From NCBI GenBank assembly GCA_937967775.1, contig CALCJH010000205.1, positions 1-9,439 on the forward strand: 9,439 bases of DNA, written 5' to 3'. This document shows positions 1-5,063 of the stretch, one piece after another (positions within the stretch are counted from its first letter, which is position 1; every line of letters starts with the position of its first letter). The notes under the pieces are model-generated. The model was given only the letters and a program-made list of their open reading frames with translations, had not been told where the DNA came from and ran no database searches. Both the position numbers and the translations under genes were made by a program. Origin of the DNA: an uncultured bacterium. Lineage in GTDB: Bacteria; Armatimonadota; UBA5829; DSUL01.

Positions 1-330
1 GGTCACTACCGGTATGCCTACTGGGTGATGGTGGCCTGCAACTCGGTGATACCGCTTCTGCTGTTCTTCCGCAAAGTGCGGACCAGTATCCCGGCGCTGT
101 TCGTGATGAGTCTGTTCGTCAACGTGGGAATGTGGCTGGAGCGATTCATCATCATCGTGACGTCCCTTGCCCGGGACTTCGATCCGTATGCGTGGGGTCT
201 CTATAGGCCCAGCTTCGTGGAGGTGGGGATCACGATCGGCAGCTTCGGGCTGTTCTTCACCCTCTTTCTGCTGTTCTGCAAGACACTGCCGGTGCTGGCC
301 ATTACGGAGATCAAGGAGGAGTACACCTGA
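1..330 (+). CDS. actC: Alternative complex III membrane subunit ActC (NrfD/PsrC family), C-terminal part
   Basis: The frame is open from base 1, so the 5' end lies outside the window; 109 residues remain before the TGA at 328-330. ActC is the large NrfD-like integral membrane subunit of alternative complex III, which oxidises quinol and passes electrons on to cytochrome c or an oxidase. The visible part holds about three hydrophobic segments. It carries sequence typical of ActC C-termini: FVNVGMWLERFIIIVTSLARDF, followed by a PSFVEVGITIGSFGLFFTLF stretch and an ending LPVLAITEIKEEY. The NVGMWLERF block and the short hydrophilic end fit ActC better than other NrfD-family proteins such as PsrC or NrfD proper, and the DUF3341 gene directly downstream supports this. 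The stop overlaps the start of the next gene by one base (TGATG), which indicates translational coupling. The family call is firm; ActC versus another NrfD paralogue rests partly on context. Confidence 0.88.
   Translation, partial: GHYRYAYWVMVACNSVIPLLLFFRKVRTSIPALFVMSLFVNVGMWLERFIIIVTSLARDFDPYAWGLYRPSFVEVGITIGSFGLFFTLFLLFCKTLPVLAITEIKEEYT
313..320 (+). promoter_or_regulatory. Ribosome binding site of actD
   Basis: AAGGAGGA ends nine bases before the ATG at 330. It lies inside the last codons of actC. It fixes the actD start and, with the TGATG overlap, argues that actC and actD are read from one message. Confidence 0.8.
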
Positions 331-758
331 TGCAGGTATACCGTTTCGAAGACGAGCACTCCTACCTTCACAAGCTGCAGGAGCTGGTGGATTCCGGCGT
401 GCCGACGCGAAGGATCCACGCGTTCAGCCCCATCCCCGTGCCAGCGGCCGAGCAGATCCTGCGAGAGAAGCCCACTTTTGTCAGGGTGTTCGCCATTGCG
501 GGAGCGCTGGCGGGGATGCTGGCAGGATTCGCACTGTGCATCTACACCGTGCTTCGGTATCCCCTGATTGTAGGCGGCAAGCCTGTCGTCGCCATCCTGC
601 CGTATGTCGTCATCGCCTTCGAGCTGACGATTCTGCTGGGCTCGCTGGCGACGTTTGCCGGATTTCTGCTGAACGCACGGCTTCCGTATATTCCCCGAAT
701 CTTCAATCCGGACGAATACGGGACGCACTTCACCATTCTGGTGGAGGAAGACCGTTAG
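330..758 (+). CDS. actD: Alternative complex III subunit ActD (DUF3341 family)
   Basis: This is a small membrane protein of 142 residues of the DUF3341 family, known as ActD in alternative complex III, where it anchors beside ActC and ActF. The N-terminal half is soluble, with the family's pattern of a short regulatory-looking domain (a HKLQELVDSGVP-like helix near residues 15-26, then FSPIPVPAAEQIL near 31-43). Two hydrophobic segments follow, near residues 50-70 and 84-110, separated by a YPLIVGGKP loop that is characteristic of the family. The C-terminus (PRIFNPDEYGTHFTILVEE) is also family-like. At 142 residues it is somewhat short for ActD. The ATG at 330 shares its A with the actC stop and is preceded by a strong AAGGAGGA at 313-320, so the start is secure. 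No actE or actF follows. The precise role of ActD is poorly known even in characterised complexes. Confidence 0.88.
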   Translation: MQVYRFEDEHSYLHKLQELVDSGVPTRRIHAFSPIPVPAAEQILREKPTFVRVFAIAGALAGMLAGFALCIYTVLRYPLIVGGKPVVAILPYVVIAFELTILLGSLATFAGFLLNARLPYIPRIFNPDEYGTHFTILVEEDR

Positions 759-774
759 CAGGCGGGCCGGCAAA

Positions 775-873
775 CTGGGCAAGCGGACCGATGGTCCGAT
801 AAGGCGCCGCGGGCGGCTAACCGCTTCGGCCGCCGCGGCGGCGATCCTTGTGGGGGCGGCTTCCCTTCCGGCC
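775..873 (+). other. Signal-peptide coding segment of the GxGYxYP protein
   Basis: Read from CTG 775, residues 1-14 are basic (GKRTDGPIRRRGR), residues 15-31 are hydrophobic and Ala-rich, and a plausible cleavage site follows LPA at residue 33. A Sec signal is most likely. The arginine run does not fit a good Tat motif, because no hydrophobic residue stands at the second place after the Arg pair. The conclusion that the protein leaves the cytoplasm is an inference from composition. Confidence 0.55.
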
Positions 874-2484
874 GGAAGCTCCCCGGGCGGCCGAGTCCCT
901 CTGTCGGCCGACTCGGTTCTGCCCGCATCCCGAACTCCCGCGCCGATGCTTCTCCACGCCAAGCTGATGGAATCTGACCCCGAGACGCGTCTTGCGCTCA
1001 CTGTGCTGCAGGGACTGGTAAACCGGGAGCGTCCGCGAATCCTTTTGACTCAGGACCCAGGCTGGCACGGCCCGCACGGGATCCCGAAGTGGATCGAGGG
1101 GCTGCGGGAGCGGGGATACCGCATCCAGGAGATCTCCGACCCGCTGGACCTTGTGCGCCGGTTCCGGCATCGGGTGAAGGGAGCCGTCCTGTACGAAGCA
1201 GGTCTGGAGTCCGAGCCGCTGCGGTTGCACAAGCTGAACGTCCTAACCCTGTATTGCGCGCTGGAATCCGCACTGCCCGTCACGCCGGAGCTGCAGGAGA
1301 AGCTGGAACTCCCCGTCCTGCTGGACGCGCGGGGGCGGTTCGACTCGCCCGGTGAAGCCTACGAGTGGGCCTATAAAGAGCTGTGGCCCCGTGCCAGTCG
1401 CAGGGCCGTGGCGTTTCTGGCTCCCCGGCACATTGTGCTGCGCGACTACCTGGTGGCGCACCGCATCACGCCCTTCTGGATCAGCCATGGGATGGACCGG
1501 GAAGCCGAAGAGATCTGCCTGCGCTTCCTCGACGAAGCGGAGCCGAACGCCGCCGTGCTGGGCTGCTGGGGAGGCTACGGCGAGCAGCCGGCCGGCCGAA
1601 TCAAGGAGGACAACCTACAGCGGCTGGCCAGTCTGCGGGGCAAGTTCGTGGTGGTGTCGGACGGCTGCTTTAACCTGACGGTCCACTCCGGGCTGCGATA
1701 CGGCGGGCCACCCCCACCCCGCCGGAAGCCTGTTATCCAGCCCGAACCTGACAAGGTTTATCTGGTCTTTTCCGTCACCGATGGCGACAACCTGCAGTAT
1801 CTGCAGCAGCACTTCCGCTCACCGCACTGGTGGGAGGACCCACGGCGGGGAGAGGTTCCCATCGGGTGGTCGCTGAATCCTCTGGCCAGCGTTTTGATGC
1901 CGGATGTGATGGAGTTTCTGCAGAAAACCTGCACGGAAAACGACGAGTTTTTCTGTTCCACGGCCGGCATCGGACTGATTGCTCCGGCTCTCTATGCAAA
2001 AGATCTCTACTCTGACCCGGCAGGGGTTTACCAGGATTATGTGAGGATCTCCGCTGAGCTGATGCGCAGGACCGGCCTCGATATGATCCAGCTGGGAGAC
2101 ACCAGCAACATCCCCTGGACACGCGCGGACTTTGCTGACTGGGCGCAGTCCGTTCCGGGCCTGCGGGGGATTCTGGGCGACTACGGCCGCGCTTTCGGCG
2201 TCCACCCTGGGAATGCCGCGTTCCTTGTGGCCGGAGGCACTCCCGTACTGCGTTCGCTCATCGCGCCGGGAAGGACCGGGCCGGACGAAAATACCGCGAA
2301 AGAGCTTGCTGAGGCCATCCGGGCGAACGCCCCAAAGGGGCGTCCCGCCTTTATGCACGTGTGCCTGGTCAACTGGTTCCACACCCCATCCACCACGGCG
2401 GATGCGGTAAAACTGCTGGGCGACGAGTTCGTGCCGGTGCTGCCGTCACAGATGTTTGACCTGCTGATGCAGCACCTGAAGTGA
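775..2484 (+). CDS. Secreted GxGYxYP-family protein (putative glycoside-hydrolase-like), possible CTG start
   Basis: The protein is about 569 residues from the CTG at 775, or 544 from the GTG at 850. It matches the GxGYxYP putative glycoside hydrolase family. An N-terminal domain contains TVLQGLVNRERPRIL, the family's 'LQG-vNR-PR' block. A C-terminal domain has VFSVTDGDNLQYLQ (first Asp codon at 1780), then HWWEDPRRGEVPIGW, then the signature region at 1966-1986. That signature reads GIGLIAP, so both Tyr positions are substituted. The enzymatic activity of this family is not established, so no substrate is claimed. Upstream of the GTG the frame encodes a clear signal peptide: basic RRRGR, then an Ala-rich hydrophobic run ending ASLPAGSS. 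The GTG at 850 would remove its basic n-region, so I prefer the CTG at 775, preceded by AGGCGG at 760-765. No ATG, GTG or TTG exists in frame between the stop at 670-672 and 850. Base composition resembles the neighbours. Its link to respiration is unknown. Confidence 0.75.
   Translation: MGKRTDGPIRRRGRLTASAAAAAILVGAASLPAGSSPGGRVPLSADSVLPASRTPAPMLLHAKLMESDPETRLALTVLQGLVNRERPRILLTQDPGWHGPHGIPKWIEGLRERGYRIQEISDPLDLVRRFRHRVKGAVLYEAGLESEPLRLHKLNVLTLYCALESALPVTPELQEKLELPVLLDARGRFDSPGEAYEWAYKELWPRASRRAVAFLAPRHIVLRDYLVAHRITPFWISHGMDREAEEICLRFLDEAEPNAAVLGCWGGYGEQPAGRIKEDNLQRLASLRGKFVVVSDGCFNLTVHSGLRYGGPPPPRRKPVIQPEPDKVYLVFSVTDGDNLQYLQQHFRSPHWWEDPRRGEVPIGWSLNPLASVLMPDVMEFLQKTCTENDEFFCSTAGIGLIAPALYAKDLYSDPAGVYQDYVRISAELMRRTGLDMIQLGDTSNIPWTRADFADWAQSVPGLRGILGDYGRAFGVHPGNAAFLVAGGTPVLRSLIAPGRTGPDENTAKELAEAIRANAPKGRPAFMHVCLVNWFHTPSTTADAVKLLGDEFVPVLPSQMFDLLMQHLK
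805..840 (+). other. Strong GC-rich inverted repeat between actD and the GxGYxYP gene
   Basis: CGCCGCGGGCGGC (805-817) pairs with GCCGCCGCGGCG (829-840) over 12 base pairs with a single bulged G; the loop is the 11 bases 818-828. No T-run follows, so it is not a classical intrinsic terminator. The arms encode an Arg run (CGC CGC GGG CGG) and an Ala run (GCC GCC GCG GCG) of the signal peptide. Arg CGN and Ala GCN codons are naturally complementary, so the hairpin may be a by-product of coding. It could still slow transcription or hide the GTG at 850. Confidence 0.45.
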
Positions 2485-2488
2485 CCCC

Positions 2489-2533
2489 GCGCGAAAAGGG
2501 CAGCGCTGTGGAAGGAATGCCTGTCTTTCGCGC
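2489..2533 (+). terminator. Hairpin just after the GxGYxYP stop codon, possible terminator
   Basis: A perfect 8-base inverted repeat, GCGCGAAA (2489-2496) with TTTCGCGC (2526-2533), starts four bases after the TGA at 2482-2484. Inside it, GGCA (2499-2502) can pair with TGCC (2518-2521), extending the stem imperfectly. The sequence after it is ATAAATAG, with no T-run, so a standard intrinsic terminator is not shown. Its place at the end of a gene and before a new operon favours an end-of-message structure. Confidence 0.35.
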
Positions 2534-2546
2534 ATAAATAGTTGCT

Positions 2547-2583
2547 GGCCGCATCGTCGAACGCGACGCGGGGGATTGCGGCC
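2547..2583 (+). other. Two-part stem in the leader region of nuoH
   Basis: GGCCGCA (2547-2553) is the exact reverse complement of TGCGGCC (2577-2583). Inside it, CGTCG (2555-2559) pairs with CGACG (2564-2568) around the loop AACG. Together they can form one long interrupted stem. High GC makes short inverted repeats common, so its function is only a possibility. Confidence 0.3.
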
Positions 2584-2595
2584 CACTTCCCGGAC

Positions 2596-2620
2596 GGGCA
2601 GGGATGCCCAGCCGGCTGGG
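2596..2620 (+). promoter_or_regulatory. Overlapping alternative hairpins and a 14-base palindrome before the nuoH start
   Basis: GGGCA (2596-2600) pairs with TGCCC (2605-2609). The palindrome CCCAGCCGGCTGGG occupies 2607-2620 and shares CCC with that stem, so the first stem and a structure folded from the palindrome cannot both form. The palindrome ends two bases before the AAGGA of nuoH. It could be an operator for a dimeric regulator or a translation-controlling element. No known riboswitch or regulator site is recognised. Confidence 0.3.
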
Positions 2621-2622
2621 AA

Positions 2623-2627
2623 AAGGA
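2623..2627 (+). promoter_or_regulatory. Ribosome binding site that decides the nuoH start
   Basis: AAGGA stands five bases before the ATG at 2633. It overlaps the earlier in-frame ATG at 2627, which makes 2633 the better start. A still earlier TTG at 2576 would carry the reading frame through the palindrome and adds residues unlike a NuoH N-terminus. Confidence 0.6.
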
Positions 2628-2632
2628 TGGCT

Positions 2633-3715
2633 ATGACGTCTGGCACAACGGCCGCACTCTGGCTGCTGGCACGGGAGCTGGCTGTGGCCGTGGCTGTCCT
2701 GACATTTGTCCTGCTGGTCGTGATGTACCCGATGATCTGGGGGCTGCGCCGGGTGATGGCCGCCTTCCAAGTGCGCATCGGGCCCAATCGCACAGGCTAT
2801 CAGGGTCTGCTGCAGACTCCCGCGGATGCCTTGAAGCTCCTGGCCAAGGAAGACATCGTCCCCGCGGCCGCTGACCGATGGCCTTTCATCCTGGCCCCGA
2901 TCATCGTCTTCGTCCCGGCATTCCTGGTGTACGCCGTGATGCCCTTCGGCAAGGGACTGATCCCCACAGACCTGAATGTCGGCATTGTATACGTGTGCGC
3001 GGTGACGGGGATCCCTATCATCGGCATCATGATGGCGGGCTGGGCATCCAACAGCAAATGGTCCCTGCTGGGCGCGTTCCGGGCGGCGGCGCAGCTAGTC
3101 AGCTACGAGGTCCCGCTAGTGCTCGCCCTGATGGTGCCCGTGATGCTGGCGGGATCGCTCAGCCTGCAGCAGATCGTGAAGGCTCAGGGCGAGCCGATCC
3201 TGGGGGGACTGTTCTGCGGCTGGTTCATCTTAAATCCGGTGTCTTGGCTTGCGTTTCTGGTCTACTTCATCGCGGGGATCGCCGAGTCGAACATCGTGCC
3301 GTTCGACATCATGGAGGCCGAAAGCGAGCTGGTCGCGGGCTTCAACACAGAGTACTCCGGGATGAAGTTCGCCCTGTTCTTCCTGGAGGAGTTCACGGCG
3401 GCTTTCACACTGGCAGCCATCGCGGTGACGCTGTTCTTCGGCGGGTGGCAACCTCTCTTTCCCGGTGCTGAGGCGTTCTGGCTAGACAGGCTCTTTGCGG
3501 CGGCAGGACTTGCCTTCCCCGAATGGCTGCGGAACGCCGCTACGTTCTTCTGGTTCTTCGGGAAGAGCCTGCTGCTGGTGTTCGTGCTGATGTGGATACG
3601 CAGCACGTTGCCGCGCGTCCGCGTGGACCAGCTCATGGGCTTTGCCTGGAAAGGGTTGATTCCGGCCGCTTTTTTGAGCCTCACGATTGCCGGACTATGG
3701 GTGGTGCTGGCGTGA
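2633..3715 (+). CDS. nuoH: NADH-quinone oxidoreductase subunit H
   Basis: NuoH is the complex I membrane subunit that joins the peripheral arm to the pump arm and forms much of the quinone tunnel and the first proton route. This 360-residue protein has about eight hydrophobic segments and the family blocks in order: QVRIGPNRTGYQGLLQ from residue 46 with ADALKLLAKED after it, SYEVPLVLALMVPV in the middle, and the acidic quinone-site loop around 218-233 reading ESNIVPFDIMEAESEL. EYSGMKFALFFLEEF, LFFGGWQPLFPG and WIRSTLPRVRVDQLM follow. The usual Pro before EAE in that loop is Met here, and the usual Ala or Gly in LFFLAEY is Glu. The start at 2633 is chosen from the AAGGA spacing; ATG 2627 is an alternative. 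It is the first gene of the nuo block here, which is unusual because nuoG or nuoD commonly precedes nuoH. Its stop overlaps nuoI by four bases. Confidence 0.96.
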   Translation: MTSGTTAALWLLARELAVAVAVLTFVLLVVMYPMIWGLRRVMAAFQVRIGPNRTGYQGLLQTPADALKLLAKEDIVPAAADRWPFILAPIIVFVPAFLVYAVMPFGKGLIPTDLNVGIVYVCAVTGIPIIGIMMAGWASNSKWSLLGAFRAAAQLVSYEVPLVLALMVPVMLAGSLSLQQIVKAQGEPILGGLFCGWFILNPVSWLAFLVYFIAGIAESNIVPFDIMEAESELVAGFNTEYSGMKFALFFLEEFTAAFTLAAIAVTLFFGGWQPLFPGAEAFWLDRLFAAAGLAFPEWLRNAATFFWFFGKSLLLVFVLMWIRSTLPRVRVDQLMGFAWKGLIPAAFLSLTIAGLWVVLA

Positions 3716-4248
3716 GCGTGCTGGGACAGGTGGCGGACGGCGCGAAGTCCATTCTGAAGGGACTGCGCGTCACGCTCAGCTACCTGTTCCGAAAGAAGGT
3801 GACCCTGCAGTATCCGGAGGAGCGGCCCAAGCTTTCCGAGCGTTTCCGCGGAGTGCCGGCCCTGCCGATTGACCCGGCCACGGGAAGGGACCGCTGCATT
3901 GCCTGTTCGGCGTGCGCGCGCGTTTGCCCGGACCAGGTCATCACCGTCACTCCGGAGGTGGGCGAGGACAAAAAAAGGCGTCTGGCGGATATGACGCTGG
4001 ACGTCGCCGGGTGCATCTTCTGCGGACTTTGCGTGGAGGTCTGCCCCACGGGCGCCCTGGTTTTGAGCGACGAGTTCGAGCTGGCGCACAGCAGCCGGGA
4101 AGATCTGGTGCTGGGTCTGGAGAAGCTGCACGAAATCGGCGGACAGTTCCCGGAGAAGACCGCAGAGACGGAGGAATCCTCCGGGGCGCAGGGAGAGCCT
4201 CAGGGCACGACGCCTCAGGCGGAGGCCGCAAAGGAGCCGGAAGCGTGA
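3712..4248 (+). CDS. nuoI: NADH-quinone oxidoreductase subunit I (2x 4Fe-4S ferredoxin-type)
   Basis: NuoI carries the iron-sulfur clusters that bring electrons from the peripheral arm towards the last cluster and quinone. From the GTG at 3712 it has 178 residues. The two binding motifs are complete: [13 protein letters not shown] with Cys 62, 65, 68 and 72, and [13 protein letters not shown] with Cys 101, 104, 107 and 111. ERFRG before the first motif and CIFCGLCVE in the second are NuoI hallmarks. After residue 145 the chain becomes a low-complexity tail rich in Glu, Ala, Gly and Gln with no family match. The GTG overlaps the nuoH stop in GTGA. An in-frame ATG at 3697 would add five residues (MGGAG) and cannot be excluded, since neither start has a strong ribosome site. 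Confidence 0.95.
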   Translation: MSVLGQVADGAKSILKGLRVTLSYLFRKKVTLQYPEERPKLSERFRGVPALPIDPATGRDRCIACSACARVCPDQVITVTPEVGEDKKRRLADMTLDVAGCIFCGLCVEVCPTGALVLSDEFELAHSSREDLVLGLEKLHEIGGQFPEKTAETEESSGAQGEPQGTTPQAEAAKEPEA

Positions 4249-4748
4249 ACGTCACCTGGGAGCAGGCGGCATTTCTGGCATTCGGCGCGCTGACGCTTTC
4301 GGCCGCTCTGCTGGTGGTCTTCTCGCGCAATCTCTTTCATGCTGCGCTCTGGCTGGCCGCGACGTTCACTGGAGTGGCCTGCATCTACGTGACGCTGCAC
4401 GCCGAGTTCGTTGCGATGAGCCAGATGATCGTCTACGTGGGGGCGGTGGCGGTGCTGATGCTGTTCGCCGTGTTCCTGACGGAAGATGTTGTGGGCCAGA
4501 AATCGAGGAGGCTGCGAAGCGCCTGGGTGTTGGCCCTGCCGGTGGCGGTGGCCGTGTGCGCCATTCTCCTGCGATGGTTCAGCGGTTATCCCTGGAAGCC
4601 TCCCGTGAGCGATCATGCCACAGACACGGCCGGGGTCATCGGCATCGCCTTCATCCAGAGGTATCTCTTCGCCTTCGAGCTGACCTCCGTCATCCTGCTG
4701 ACAGCGCTCATCGGCGCCATCCTTCTGGCGCGGGAGGAGAAGGCGTGA
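4245..4748 (+). CDS. nuoJ: NADH-quinone oxidoreductase subunit J
   Basis: NuoJ is a small membrane subunit next to NuoH, A and K. Its third transmembrane helix takes part in the conformational coupling between the quinone site and the pumps. The 167-residue protein has about five hydrophobic segments. Family features are ARNLFHA-like [15 protein letters not shown], then [19 protein letters not shown] (Glu 54, with VYVG at 63-66), then [13 protein letters not shown], and a final hydrophobic helix ending [13 protein letters not shown], all as expected. The GTG at 4245 overlaps the nuoI stop by four bases and is preceded by AAGGAG at 4231-4236 with eight bases of spacing, so the start is well supported. 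Nothing is missing or odd. Confidence 0.95.
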   Translation: MNVTWEQAAFLAFGALTLSAALLVVFSRNLFHAALWLAATFTGVACIYVTLHAEFVAMSQMIVYVGAVAVLMLFAVFLTEDVVGQKSRRLRSAWVLALPVAVAVCAILLRWFSGYPWKPPVSDHATDTAGVIGIAFIQRYLFAFELTSVILLTALIGAILLAREEKA

Positions 4749-5053
4749 TTCCTACCTGGTGGCCGGTTGCGCTTTCCGCCCTGCTGTTCGGCATCGGCCT
4801 GTTCGGGCTGCTCTCCCGCCGCAACGCCATCGCCATCCTGATGTGCATCGAGCTGATGCTGAACGCCGCCAACATCAATCTGGTGGCGTTTTCTCGAGCT
4901 GTGACTCCGCAGATGCTGACCGGACAGGTGTTTGCCATCTTTGTGATGGCCATCGCCGCAGCGGAGGCGGCCGTGGGGCTGGCCATCGTCATCGCGCTGT
5001 ATCGAAATCGGGAGCGGATCGTGGTGGACGAGGTGGATCTCCTGCGATGGTAA
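4745..5053 (+). CDS. nuoK: NADH-quinone oxidoreductase subunit K
   Basis: NuoK, related to the Mrp antiporter subunit MrpC, has three transmembrane helices and two essential membrane glutamates that relay protons. The 102-residue protein has the usual length. It has Glu 36 in [19 protein letters not shown] and Glu 74 in [19 protein letters not shown], matching the two key positions known from E. coli NuoK (36 and 72). The end VDEVDLLRW is also typical. The GTG at 4745 overlaps the nuoJ stop in GTGA. GGAGGAG at 4733-4739 lies five bases ahead and supports this start. Ten bases separate its stop from nuoL. Confidence 0.96.
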   Translation: MIPTWWPVALSALLFGIGLFGLLSRRNAIAILMCIELMLNAANINLVAFSRAVTPQMLTGQVFAIFVMAIAAAEAAVGLAIVIALYRNRERIVVDEVDLLRW

Positions 5054-5063
5054 GGGTGAGAGG

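Noticed and set aside
759..849. A missing small gene such as actE between actD and the GxGYxYP gene
   Set aside because: The interval is too short for a cytochrome c, has no CxxCH motif in any plus-strand frame seen, and reads in frame as a signal peptide.
201..1001. A 266-residue minus-strand open frame across actC, actD and the following gene
   Set aside because: It is Arg-, Ser- and Gln-rich without motifs, and covers three well-supported plus-strand features; read as a composition shadow.
2525..2560. Possible sigma-70 promoter around the ATAAATAG at 2534-2541
   Set aside because: The CATAAAT looks a little like a -10 box, but no acceptable -35 box lies at the right distance, so no promoter is called.
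2576..2632. N-terminal extension of NuoH from TTG 2576
   Set aside because: The extra residues resemble no NuoH N-terminus, and AAGGA at 2623-2627 fits the ATG at 2633.
2485..2632. A tRNA or known small RNA before nuoH
   Set aside because: The stems do not make a cloverleaf, and there is no T-loop GTTCGAATC-like sequence or CCA end.
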